Assembly (NCBI RefSeq): GCF_020421205.1
Contig: NZ_JAIZZH010000001.1
Span: forward strand, 186,001-250,000
Source: Hymenobacter pini
Lineage (GTDB): Bacteria; Bacteroidota; Bacteroidia; Cytophagales; Hymenobacteraceae
Direction of reading: 5' to 3'
DNA length: 64,000 bases
The notes beneath the pieces were generated by a model, which saw only the letters and a program-made list of their open reading frames with translations, was not told where the DNA came from and did not search any database. Of this stretch, positions 49,731 to 58,299 are shown piece by piece. A program made the position numbers and the translations under genes. Numbering within the stretch: the stretch's first letter is position 1; each line of letters opens with the position of its first letter.

Positions 49731-51311
49731 TCACGGACGGTCCCACCACAGCGGCTTGCCAATGTAGTCGTCGTTAGACGTGGCCATGGCATCGGCGAAC
49801 AGCTTGGCTACGGCCTGGGGGTTGTACAGTACCTCCGTAGCACCCGGCAACAGGCGGCGGGGCCACCGGTCTTTGTAATCGGGTTGCGCAGCCAGGGTGG
49901 CATTCACGGCGTTGCCGGCGGGGTACTTCAGGTTGGGGTAGATGGTGGGGTCGTAATCCAGGCGGCGCAGATCTGACCATGACTCCGGGTTCAGGAACAT
50001 GGCAATGTATTTCTGCTCCATGATGCGCTTGAGCGTGAGCTCCGAAGTGCTCTGGGCCACGGCGGCGCTATTGAGGTAGGCCTCAATCTGGGCCCCCGAA
50101 ATGAGAGGGAAGCTTACCGGCGGAACGGAATTGGTGCCGCCCACGCCAATTTTGGCCATGTGCGCTCGAATGCCTTCCCGGTACGCCGCCAGGGCCCGGT
50201 TGAGGTTACCGGCCCGGTAAGCGGCTTCGGCTTCAATAAACTTGATTTCGTGGTAGGTCAGTACCTCAAAGTAGCCCAGGTCGCGGGCGTACCAGGAACT
50301 GTAGAAATCCACGTAGCCATTCACCAGCGTGGCGGCCGAGGTGTTGCCCACGCCGGGGTCGGCACCGGGGCTGCCGGCCGTGGCCATAATGGGCAGGCGA
50401 GGGTCAACCACACCGGGGTAAGCGGCACCGGCCGCGTTACCGTTCAGGTACTTGATGATGTTGCTGGAAAACGTAGCCGAGGTGCTGGACGTGCTGAAGT
50501 TGTTACGGGTGGTACCAAAAATGTTGGTAGTGCCCGCCAGCGGAGCCACGGCCACCTGAAACTGCAGCTGCGCATCATCGGCCGAGGAGGTCATGCTCTG
50601 GTCTACCAAAGCCAGCACCTTGGCGGGGTCGTAGCTGCTCTTTTTGGTGAGGTGGTTGAGCTGCCGGGCCTTCAGACCGTTGGCAAACTTGATCCACTTC
50701 TGCGTGTTGCCCTGGAACAGGATGTCGCCGGAAATGCTGGGCGACGTCACGTACAGGGGCCGGAAGTTATCCGAGGCCGGCTTCTGCATCAAGGCAATGC
50801 CCTCGTCGCAGAGCGTGTTGATGGTGGCGTAAATCTGCTCCTGCGAGTCGTATTTGGGCGTGTAGTTGGCCGCTCCCTGGTAGGCTTCCGAGTACGGAAT
50901 ATCCCCCAGCATATCGGTAGCGTGGGCCAGCAGCATGGCCTGGATGATTTTGGCCGCCCCAATATAGTACGGCGAGCCTTCCTGCTCCGCCGCCTTAGTT
51001 AGCGTAGGAATGGTGCCGCCCGAGTAGAAGTAGCTGTAGTTGAAGGTGTTGGTGCTGTTGCCGTTGGTGAGGATGAACTGGTCGGAGCCGCCCGTGGGGG
51101 AGCGGCGCACCAGGTACTGCGTCAGAAACGGCGTTACCAGCGAGGTGAACATCTGCGTTTGCACGCCCTGCGAGATAATGCCGGGCAGCAGGAAGTTCGG
51201 GGTAGAGGTAGTGGGGTTGTTGGGGTCGGTGTTGACGTCGAAGAACTTGTCGCAGCTTGTCATCACCCCGCTACTCAGCGCCAGCCCCAGCAGCAGAATA
51301 TATTTTTTCAT
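49731..51311 (-). CDS. SusD/RagB-like outer-membrane lipoprotein
   Basis: A 526-residue protein. The lipoprotein signal ends LSSGVMTSC (Cys20), followed by DKFFDVNTDPNNPTTSTPNFLLPG, the start typical of the SusD-like_2 group. Helical TPR-type segments include YYIGAAKIIQAMLLAHATDMLGDIPYSEAYQG, where the AxxLGDIPY motif is diagnostic. It forms the lid of the SusC transporter and binds the nutrient, often an oligosaccharide but also peptides. It lies 108 bp after the SusC gene and a hairpin lies between them. The substrate cannot be read from sequence. ATG 51311. Confidence 0.92.
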   Translation of the reverse strand: MKKYILLLGLALSSGVMTSCDKFFDVNTDPNNPTTSTPNFLLPGIISQGVQTQMFTSLVTPFLTQYLVRRSPTGGSDQFILTNGNSTNTFNYSYFYSGGTIPTLTKAAEQEGSPYYIGAAKIIQAMLLAHATDMLGDIPYSEAYQGAANYTPKYDSQEQIYATINTLCDEGIALMQKPASDNFRPLYVTSPSISGDILFQGNTQKWIKFANGLKARQLNHLTKKSSYDPAKVLALVDQSMTSSADDAQLQFQVAVAPLAGTTNIFGTTRNNFSTSSTSATFSSNIIKYLNGNAAGAAYPGVVDPRLPIMATAGSPGADPGVGNTSAATLVNGYVDFYSSWYARDLGYFEVLTYHEIKFIEAEAAYRAGNLNRALAAYREGIRAHMAKIGVGGTNSVPPVSFPLISGAQIEAYLNSAAVAQSTSELTLKRIMEQKYIAMFLNPESWSDLRRLDYDPTIYPNLKYPAGNAVNATLAAQPDYKDRWPRRLLPGATEVLYNPQAVAKLFADAMATSNDDYIGKPLWWDRP

Positions 51312-51344
51312 CAGAAAGAAGTCAGTTGTATTTAGTGAATAGGG

Positions 51345-51419
51345 TTTAGTGCTTGGTGCTTAGTGTTTGATGGTTATTTCTCTTCACCAAGCACTAGGCA
51401 CTAACCACTAAGCACTAGG
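51345..51419 (-). repeat. Inverted repeat between susC and susD
   Basis: The left arm gtttagtgcttggtgcttag... and the right arm caccaagcactaggcactaa ... are built from variants of TAGTGCTTGG/TAGTGCTTAG and pair imperfectly. The right arm ends one base before the susC stop codon (51420-51422). A hairpin here could stabilise susC mRNA or reduce read-through into susD. Confidence 0.7.
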
Positions 51420-54400
51420 TTAAAAGTTCACGCGCAGGCTCATATCCACGCCGCGGGTGCGGGGTACTCCGCCGTAGTCGAAGCCGCCCGAGCCGCCACC
51501 GCGCACCCCGGCCCCGGCCGAGGCGGTTTCCGGGTCGCCGCCGGAGTATTTGGTGAACAGCAGCAGGTTGCGGCCCGTTACCGACAACTCCACGCCTTTC
51601 ACCGTTTTAGAACCGGTAAACAGCTTGGCCGGCACCAGGTAGGACAGGGTAGCGTAGCGCAACCGGGACCAGGAGCCATCCTCAATGTAAGGGGTGCCAA
51701 TCACGCCCAGGATGTTTTGGTAGTAGCTCTGGGTAAGCTCCACGGGCCGGGTATTGGGCACGTAGGAGGTCGAGCCGTCGGTATTTTTGGTGGCTATAAC
51801 CCCATCAAACACCGCCGTATTGTAGCGGTCTAGGGTACGGGTGCTCAGGCCCGAGCGCACAGCCGCCCACTCGTTGCCATTCACCACTTTGCCGCCTTTG
51901 CGGAAGTCCCACAAGAAGGAGAACGACAGCTCTTTGTAGCGCAGCGTGTTGGTTACCTGCACGGTGTACTGCGGGGCGCGGTTGCCGGCGTACACAAACG
52001 TGCTGGTGTTTACCAGCGGGAAGCCGGTAGTGGGGCTGATGAGGATGCGGCCATCGGGGGCGCGCTGGTAGTCCAGGGCGCTGATGGATGAAATAGCGTA
52101 GCCGGGGAATGCCCCGCCCCGGGCCACGTCAATCACCCACGCATCCGACTGGTACACCTCCGTGAGGAAGCCGGGCAACTTAGTGGCGGAGTTGCGGTTG
52201 GCGTAGTAGTTGGCCACCACATCCCAGCTAAAGTTAGCCTGCTGCACGGGCGTGCCGCGCAGGGCAATTTCCAGCCCTTTGTTGGTTACCGTACCGCCGT
52301 TGATGTACTGCAGAATAAAGCCGGTAGCCTGGCTTACGCGCGGAGCAATCAGTTGGTCGGAAGTAACCTGCCGGTACACGTTGGCCTCCAAGCCCACGCG
52401 GTTACGCAGAAACTGCAAGTCTAACCCCAGTTCGAAGCCCCGGGTGTGCTCGGGTATCAGGTTGAGGTTGGAGCCGAAGAACCCGTTGCGGAAGCCCCCG
52501 CCAATGTACGTGCCCTGGGCCAGCGGTGACTCGACGCGGTAGGGGCCGGTGTCTTTGCCCACATCCGATATAGACCCCCGAATCTTGCCGTAGTTCACCC
52601 AGGGGTTCTGCGAGAGGCCCAGCAGCTGCGTGAATTCCCAGCCCAGCGCCGCCGAACCGTAGTAGAATGCCCGGCCGTAGTTCTTGTTCTCGCCGGGCCG
52701 GGGCAGGGTAGAGGTCTGGTCCCGGCGGCCGTTCAGCTCCAGCGTTACCTGGTTCAGCAGGTTCAGGTTGATGCGGGCAAAGTTGCCCACCAGCCGGCGC
52801 TCCGAGTTGGTGGTGAGGGCGTTGCGGTTTACCGTGTTGTTGATGGACGGTACTGCCGGGTTGGGGTTCAGGTAAATCAGACCCAGCACATCGGTTACTT
52901 CCGAGCGGCTCACGTCCACCATGTTGCCCAGCACCAGCGCCCCGCCCAGGTTCTCCGAGAAATCGTGCTTGAAGGTGAGCAGCGTGTTGGAGTTGAGCAG
53001 GCGGCTCATGGTGCCGGTTTCGGCAATACCCCCGTCCTGGTTAGCGGTGAGCGACGTACCCACGGCCCGCACCGAGCGGTCCTTCTGGTAATAGAAGTCG
53101 GTGCCGGTGGTGTTGGAGATGTTCAGCCACTTCAACAGGTCCAGCGAGGCCTGAATGCTCCCGATGAAACGGTTGTTGCGGGTGGTCTGGGGGTTTTTGT
53201 AAATGGAGAAGTACGGGTTGTCGGCGTCGTTCACGGCGGTAGCCGCGCCCAGCAGGCGGCGGCGGGTACCGTCGGGGTTCAGGTACACGCGGGCATCGTC
53301 GTTGCGCGGCCAGTTGAGCAGGCTGGTGTAGAAACCGCCCGTGCCCCCGAACAAGCCGGGCCCCTGAATAGGAGCCACGCCGCCTGTGTTGATGTACTGC
53401 GTGGAGCCCGACAGCGTGAACTTATCCGTAAGCTTAGCCGAGCCGCCCAGGCGCAGAGTAGTTTTCTCGTAGCGGCTGGTGGGCACAATCCCATCGGTAG
53501 TGTTGCGCGAGCCTGAGAAAATAAATGAGTTCTTCTCGTTGCCGCCCGAAAGAGTGAGGAAGTGCTGCCAGCTTTTGCCCTTCTGAAAGAAGTTGCCCAC
53601 GTTGTCGTACACCGCTTCGCCGGGCTGAAAGCGCGGCCCGTAGGAGGATCGTACTGCGGGGTCGTAGATGCCGTTGCTGCCCTGCTTGTACTGGTCCTGC
53701 AGCTTGGGCAGCTTGAGGACCTCATCCACCGAAAACTGGGTGCGGTAGCTGATGCTGGTGCGGCCCGAAGCACCTTTTTTGGTGGTAATAATAACGGCGC
53801 CGTTGGCGGCGCGCAGGCCGTAAATAGCCGCGGCAGCCCCGCCTTTCAGTACCGTCAGCGAGGCAATATCCTCGGGGTTCAGGTCGCCCACGCGGTTCTG
53901 GCTGGCTACCGAGCGGCCCAGAATCCCGTTGAAGCCTGAGCCGCCGCCGGGGGCCGTACTCTCCACAAACGAGGAGTTATCCATAATCACCCCGTCAATT
54001 ACAAACAGGGGCTGGTTGTTGCCATCCAAGGAGTTGCCACCCCGGATTACAATGGCCGCACCTTCGCCCGGAGCCCCACCCGAAGAGGTGATGGTAACAC
54101 CCGCTACTTTGCCCTGCAAGGCATTCACGATGTTCGTCTGGCGGGTTTCTACCAGTTCACCACCCTGCACCTGCGGGGCCGAGTAGTTCAGCTCGCGGCG
54201 TTCCTGCTTAATGCCCATACCCGTTACCACCACCTCGTTCAGGCTTTTGGTATCGGGGGCCAGGTTGATGTTGGCGGTGGTGGTGTTGCCCACGCGGTAC
54301 TCCTGCGAGGCGTAGCCGATGAAGCTGAATACCAGGGTGCTGCCGGTGGGCACGTTGGCCAGGGAGTAGCGGCCGTCAGCTCCGGTTTGAGTACCAATAG

Positions 54401-54560
54401 CAGTGCCTTTCACCAGCACGTTCACGCCGGGCAGGGGCTGGCCATCGTTGGCACCCTGTACCACGCCCTGCATGGTAACGGTGGCCTGCTGGGCCCACGC
54501 GGCCGGCGCTGCCAGCAGCAGCCCCAATGCCAGCGGAGAGGACCATAGTTGTCTTTTCAT
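51420..54560 (-). CDS. SusC/RagA family TonB-linked outer-membrane transporter
   Basis: A 1046-residue transporter. Order: signal peptide ending AAWAQ (~24), a carboxypeptidase-like regulatory domain (GVVQGANDGQPLPGVNVLVKGT ... FSFIGYASQEY), a TonB box region (NEVVVTGMGIKQ), a plug domain (NIVNALQGKVAGVTI, IVIRGGNSLDGNNQPLFVIDGVIM, LTVLKGGAAAAIYGLRAANGAVIITTKKG) and a ~800-residue 22-strand barrel ending SLRVNF. It imports oligomeric nutrients together with the SusD-like protein, powered by TonB. No sigma/anti-sigma pair is adjacent. ATG 54560 is preferred to TTG 54566. Upstream is a 410-bp divergent gap. Confidence 0.95.
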   Translation of the reverse strand: MKRQLWSSPLALGLLLAAPAAWAQQATVTMQGVVQGANDGQPLPGVNVLVKGTAIGTQTGADGRYSLANVPTGSTLVFSFIGYASQEYRVGNTTTANINLAPDTKSLNEVVVTGMGIKQERRELNYSAPQVQGGELVETRQTNIVNALQGKVAGVTITSSGGAPGEGAAIVIRGGNSLDGNNQPLFVIDGVIMDNSSFVESTAPGGGSGFNGILGRSVASQNRVGDLNPEDIASLTVLKGGAAAAIYGLRAANGAVIITTKKGASGRTSISYRTQFSVDEVLKLPKLQDQYKQGSNGIYDPAVRSSYGPRFQPGEAVYDNVGNFFQKGKSWQHFLTLSGGNEKNSFIFSGSRNTTDGIVPTSRYEKTTLRLGGSAKLTDKFTLSGSTQYINTGGVAPIQGPGLFGGTGGFYTSLLNWPRNDDARVYLNPDGTRRRLLGAATAVNDADNPYFSIYKNPQTTRNNRFIGSIQASLDLLKWLNISNTTGTDFYYQKDRSVRAVGTSLTANQDGGIAETGTMSRLLNSNTLLTFKHDFSENLGGALVLGNMVDVSRSEVTDVLGLIYLNPNPAVPSINNTVNRNALTTNSERRLVGNFARINLNLLNQVTLELNGRRDQTSTLPRPGENKNYGRAFYYGSAALGWEFTQLLGLSQNPWVNYGKIRGSISDVGKDTGPYRVESPLAQGTYIGGGFRNGFFGSNLNLIPEHTRGFELGLDLQFLRNRVGLEANVYRQVTSDQLIAPRVSQATGFILQYINGGTVTNKGLEIALRGTPVQQANFSWDVVANYYANRNSATKLPGFLTEVYQSDAWVIDVARGGAFPGYAISSISALDYQRAPDGRILISPTTGFPLVNTSTFVYAGNRAPQYTVQVTNTLRYKELSFSFLWDFRKGGKVVNGNEWAAVRSGLSTRTLDRYNTAVFDGVIATKNTDGSTSYVPNTRPVELTQSYYQNILGVIGTPYIEDGSWSRLRYATLSYLVPAKLFTGSKTVKGVELSVTGRNLLLFTKYSGGDPETASAGAGVRGGGSGGFDYGGVPRTRGVDMSLRVNF

Positions 54561-54970
54561 ACGCAATAGAGAGAAGTGAGAGGAAGAGAAGAAAATGCCG
54601 CAGCCAGCGTACCGAAACCGGTGCGCGGCAGTTGGACTATGGCAGGATAGTGTCGGTGGGAAAGGGAGACTGAAACGGGAGTAATCAGCCTAGCCAGCAG
54701 GGAACTGTAGTGGCTACCGGGGGCAAAGGGTGGGAAATGGGTGGGGCGGAAAGAGCGGAAATAGAAAAGCAGCGTGTGGAATGCAGCTAAAACTAACAGT
54801 TGTTGTACAGTGAAACAACTATATATGGTATTTTTTGAAGGCTGTACCGACATTCGTTTAGCGTGTGGCCTCGGCGAGAATTAGTACGGTTGAGCTGCAG
54901 GAGAGAAGCAGCAAAACTCCGCCGGATGCTGCATCTTGCCGGTAGTTCCGCCCCCCGTATTCTGTTCCGT
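54561..54970. other. 410-bp divergent promoter gap
   Basis: Between the SusC gene (-) and the first acyltransferase gene (+). No convincing gene; an open frame from 54863 is only the upstream extension of the acyltransferase. It includes a small perfect inverted repeat (agttgtt at 54798-54804, aacaact at 54814-54820) next to TATATA, which could be an operator. This is the only intergenic place where regulation of both units could be shared. Confidence 0.55.
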
Positions 54971-56149
54971 ATGCAAACCACCACGCAGGCTGCCCAAGCC
55001 ACTACCGGTACTGTACCCCTGGCCGAGGCCTCCCAGCCCGGCCGCCTCATGAGCCTCGACGTATTCCGGGGCCTCACCGTCATGGGGATGATTCTGGTAA
55101 ACAACCCCGGCGACTGGGGCCACATCTACGCCCCGCTGGAGCACGCCCACTGGCACGGCTGCACCCCCACCGACCTGATTTTCCCCTTTTTCCTGTTCAT
55201 TGTGGGTGTCAGCATTACCTATGCGCTGGACGGGGCCCGGCAGCAGCCCGCCACCCACGGCCGCACCATGCTGCGGGTACTGAAGCGGGCGGCCATCCTG
55301 TTCGGGCTAGGGCTGTTTTCGGCCTTGTTTCCGAAGTTCGATTTCAGCATGGTGCGTATACCCGGGGTGCTGGCCCGCATTGCGGTAGTATTTCTGGTGT
55401 GCGGCGTGCTATTCCTGAAAACCAACCGCAAGCAGCAAATCGGGCTGCTGGCCTTTATCCTGATTTTCTACAACGTACTGATGCAGCTGGTGCCAGTGCC
55501 CGGCTATGGCCCCGCCAACCTGGAGGCCGGTACCAACCTCGGGGCCTGGCTCGACCGCACGGTGCTGGGGGAAGCCCACCTCTGGAAGCAAAGCCGCACC
55601 TGGGACCCCGAAGGGCTGCTCAGCACGCTGCCGGCCGTGAGCACCGGGCTGCTGGGTATGCTGGCGGGCCAGTGGCTGCGCCGCCGCGAGGTAGAGCCCG
55701 CCACCCGCGTAGCCTGGCTGTTTGTGGCCGGGGCGGGCTGCGTGGTGCTGGGTATAGTCTGGAACGGCTGGTTTCCCATCAACAAAGCCCTCTGGACGAG
55801 TTCCTACGTACTCTACACCGGTGGGCTGGCACTGGCGCTGCTGGCGGGCCTGTACTGGCTGGTGGATGTGCAGCAGTACCGCCGCTGGACGCTGCCCCCA
55901 CTGGTGTTCGGCGTCAATGCTATTACCGCGTTTTTCCTCTCGGGCCTCATTCCGCGGCTGCTGAACATGGTAAAAATAACCGGGGCCAACGGCCAGGAAA
56001 CCGGCCTGCGCAACTGGCTCTACGATACCCTGTTCGTGCCCTATTTCAGCCCCATCAATGCTTCCCTGGCCGGGGCCATTACCTGCGTGCTTATCTGGTT
56101 TGTGGTGCTGTGGCTGATGTACCGGCGCAATATCATCATCAAGGTGTGA
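54971..56149 (+). CDS. NagX/HGSNAT-like integral membrane acyltransferase (first copy)
   Basis: A 392-residue protein with about ten transmembrane helices. The N-terminus carries RLMSLDVFRGLTVMGMILVNNPGDW, then HAHWHGCTPTDLIFPFFLFIVGVSI, the DUF5009/HGSNAT-family core with the conserved His and Asp. NGWFPINKALWTSSYVLYTGG near 290 is another family block. Human HGSNAT acetylates heparan glucosamine across a membrane, and bacterial NagX proteins are linked to amino-sugar use, so an amino-sugar acyl transfer at the inner membrane is likely. ATG 54971 begins just before the core. A similar protein is encoded 249 bp downstream. Confidence 0.9.
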   Translation: MQTTTQAAQATTGTVPLAEASQPGRLMSLDVFRGLTVMGMILVNNPGDWGHIYAPLEHAHWHGCTPTDLIFPFFLFIVGVSITYALDGARQQPATHGRTMLRVLKRAAILFGLGLFSALFPKFDFSMVRIPGVLARIAVVFLVCGVLFLKTNRKQQIGLLAFILIFYNVLMQLVPVPGYGPANLEAGTNLGAWLDRTVLGEAHLWKQSRTWDPEGLLSTLPAVSTGLLGMLAGQWLRRREVEPATRVAWLFVAGAGCVVLGIVWNGWFPINKALWTSSYVLYTGGLALALLAGLYWLVDVQQYRRWTLPPLVFGVNAITAFFLSGLIPRLLNMVKITGANGQETGLRNWLYDTLFVPYFSPINASLAGAITCVLIWFVVLWLMYRRNIIIKV

Positions 56150-56172
56150 GGCTGAGAGGATTCAATAGGTTA

Positions 56173-56345
56173 GCACGTCATTCCGGGCCCGCCGAGGAAT
56201 CTCGCGTGCTGATGTTGAAGTGGTATTGTCATGCAGAGGCGCAGCCGAAGCATCTCGCGTGCTAAAGTTTGAATAGTACTACAACGTCAGCACGCGAGAT
56301 TCCTCGGACCCTGGCTTGATGCGCCACATGCTCGGAATGACGTGC
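56173..56345. repeat. Interspersed palindromic element, copy E
   Basis: The ends gcacgtcattccgggcc and gctcggaatgacgtgc pair. Inner arms gaggaatctcgcgtgctgatgttg and acgtcagcacgcgagattcctc also pair with one or two mismatches. A third gcatctcgcgtgct unit in the middle makes it a partial triple. It separates the two acyltransferase genes and is followed by a C/T/A-rich run (accccatcaccccatcac...) before the second start. Confidence 0.8.
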
Positions 56346-56398
56346 TTACCCCATCACCCCATCACTTCATTACCTCAATTCCTCATCACCACCTCAAC

Positions 56399-57532
56399 AT
56401 GCCCGCCGATAAACCTGCCCGTTTACTTTCCCTGGACGTTTTTCGTGGGCTGACGGTGATTCTGATGCTGCTGGTGAACAATGCCGGCGACTACACCCAG
56501 TATTACCGGCCGCTGGCCCACGCGCCCTGGCACGGCTGCACCCCCGCCGATTTGGTATTCCCGTCGTTTGTGTTCATCCTGGGCGTGGCGTTGGTGTATG
56601 GGCTGGCAGCCATGCGGGCGCAGCCGGAGCGGCACCGGGCGGCTATCGGGCGCATCATTCGTCGCGCGCTGGTGCTGCTGGTGCTGGGCCTGCTGATTGG
56701 GTTGATTCCGTACTTCTACTTCACCTCGTTCCGAATTCCGGGGGTGCTGCAGCGCATTGCGTTGGTATACGGGGTGTGCGCCGTGCTCTTCCTGAAAACC
56801 ACTTGGCGGCAGCAGGTGTGGATTGGAATCGGGCTGTTGGTATTCTACAACGTGCTGCTGCAGATGGTACCGGTGCCGGGAATCGGCCCTGCGAACCTGG
56901 AGCCCGCCACCAATCTGGGGGCCTGGCTGGATAAGCGCCTGTTCACCGTCCACCATATCTACCTCAAAGAGCAGGGCTGGGACCCGGAATCTGTGCTGGG
57001 TACGCTGCCCTCTATTGTAACCGGGTTGCTGGGTGTACTGGTGGGGCAGTGGCTGCGTCGGCCGGGGCCCGATGCTACCACTAAAGCCGTGTGGATGCTG
57101 GTGGGCGGCAGTGGGTTGGTGCTGGCGGGCCTCGTCTGGAATGGGTGGTTTCCCATCAACAAAGCTCTCTGGACGAGCTCCTACGTGCTATACGCCGGCG
57201 GCATCAGCGTGCTGGTGCTGGCCGTGCTATACTTTCTGGTGGATGTGCAGCAGTGGCGCGGGGCCTGGACCAAGCCGCTGGTGGCCTGCGGCAGTAATGC
57301 GCTGCTGGTGTTCTTTCTACCCGAAGCCTTGGAGCGCCTGCTCACCCGCCTGAAGCTGCACGATGCCCACGGTACCGTGTTTTACGCCCGCGACTGGCTG
57401 TATAAGCACCTGTTCACGGCCCACATTGCCAACCCGTACCACGCTTCCCTGGCGTATGCCGTGTGCTACACACTGGTATGGATAGGCATTTTGTGGGTGC
57501 TGTACCGCCGTCGGATCTTCTTTACAGTGTAG
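56399..57532 (+). CDS. NagX/HGSNAT-like integral membrane acyltransferase (second copy)
   Basis: A 377-residue paralogue of the preceding gene. Shared blocks include RLLSLDVFRGLTVILMLLVNNAGD, PWHGCTPADLVFPSFVFILGVAL, VPGIGPANLEPATNLGAWLD and WNGWFPINKALWTSSYVLYAGG. The two differ most in loops and in the C-terminal part (HDAHGTVFYARDWLYKHLFTAHIANPYHASLAYAVCY). About ten transmembrane segments. The two copies may use different acceptors, or form a hetero-oligomer. ATG 56399 gives MPADKPARL, matching the family start; an upstream start at 56342 would translate a repeat. Confidence 0.9.
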   Translation: MPADKPARLLSLDVFRGLTVILMLLVNNAGDYTQYYRPLAHAPWHGCTPADLVFPSFVFILGVALVYGLAAMRAQPERHRAAIGRIIRRALVLLVLGLLIGLIPYFYFTSFRIPGVLQRIALVYGVCAVLFLKTTWRQQVWIGIGLLVFYNVLLQMVPVPGIGPANLEPATNLGAWLDKRLFTVHHIYLKEQGWDPESVLGTLPSIVTGLLGVLVGQWLRRPGPDATTKAVWMLVGGSGLVLAGLVWNGWFPINKALWTSSYVLYAGGISVLVLAVLYFLVDVQQWRGAWTKPLVACGSNALLVFFLPEALERLLTRLKLHDAHGTVFYARDWLYKHLFTAHIANPYHASLAYAVCYTLVWIGILWVLYRRRIFFTV

Positions 57533-57572
57533 CCCCGGCCGACTGCCCGCCCAAATTTTCCGTACTTCGGGT

Positions 57573-58082
57573 ATGAAATACTGCTGGATATTGACCGCCG
57601 CGCTGGCCCTGACTGCCTCCGCAACGCAGGCGCAGACAACTGCTCCCACTACCGCCACTGCAGCCCAGTCGCCCCTATCGGCCAGCCAGCGCAAAGCCGC
57701 CGAGGAACTGCTGGCCGCTACCAACGCCGAAAAGAACCTCACCACATCCATCGACCGGATGCTGGCTATGCAGATTGAGCAAAATCCCGGCATGAAGACG
57801 GTGGAGCCCGAAATGCGTGCTTACATTACCAAGTACATGAGCTGGAGCGCCATGAAGGAAGACATGGTGCAGCTCTACGCCCGCGAATTCACCGAGAAAG
57901 AACTGAAAGAACTAGCCAAATTCTACCAAACGCCCATCGGCCGCAAAACCATCGACAAGATGCCCCAACTGATGGCTGCCAGCATGGAAATCGGCCAGCG
58001 CCGTATGCAGGAGCACCTACCGGAGCTACAACAGGCCATTGCTGAAAAGATGAAAAGCCAAGCCCCAGCCGACGTGAAGTAG
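57573..58082 (+). CDS. DUF2059 family secreted protein
   Basis: A 169-residue protein with a signal peptide (CWILTAALALTASATQAQ). The DUF2059 region shows MRAYITKYMSWSAMKEDMVQLYAREFTEKELKELAKFYQTPIGRKTIDKMPQLM, a very typical run (F-T-E-x-E-L-x-x-x-x-x-F-Y-x-T-P-x-G). It is helical and periplasmic; the function of the family is unknown. It starts 40 bp after the second acyltransferase, so may be co-transcribed. The palindromic element with a nested terminator follows. Confidence 0.92.
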   Translation: MKYCWILTAALALTASATQAQTTAPTTATAAQSPLSASQRKAAEELLAATNAEKNLTTSIDRMLAMQIEQNPGMKTVEPEMRAYITKYMSWSAMKEDMVQLYAREFTEKELKELAKFYQTPIGRKTIDKMPQLMAASMEIGQRRMQEHLPELQQAIAEKMKSQAPADVK

Positions 58083-58104
58083 CCGGGTGGTTACGCTAAA
58101 GCTA

Positions 58105-58274
58105 CCGTCATTGCGAGGACGAAGGACGAAGCAATCCGTCCTTCACCCAGTTCTCAGCCCTGACCTACTTAAAAGCCCCTGACGCCAGTTCGGACGTTAG
58201 GGGCTTTGTGCTTCTTTAAGGCTTCGCATTCTGCAAAGGACGGATTGCTTCGTCCTTCGTCCTCGCAATGACGG
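58105..58274. repeat. Interspersed palindromic element, copy F, with perfect 39-bp arms
   Basis: Arms 58105-58143 (ccgtcattgcgaggacgaag ...) and 58236-58274 are exact reverse complements. The ~90-bp centre contains an ordinary rho-independent-type hairpin (58171-58207). The end box CCGTCATTG and the GAGGACGAAGGAC unit link it to the other copies. It lies between two convergent genes. Confidence 0.85.
58171..58207. terminator. Terminator nested in palindromic element F
   Basis: Stem aaagcccctgacg / cgttaggggcttt with one G-U type mismatch, then GTGCTTCTTT. It can end the DUF2059 transcript and, on the other strand (AAAAGCCCC... context), the acyl-CoA ligase transcript. Confidence 0.75.
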
Positions 58275-58299
58275 TGGCTGCCTCGCCGTGATACTCACG

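Noticed and set aside
56346..56398. Simple-sequence repeat of CCCATCACC type as a phase-variable tract
   Set aside because: Units are too irregular to slip, and the real start codon lies downstream, so length changes would not shift the frame.
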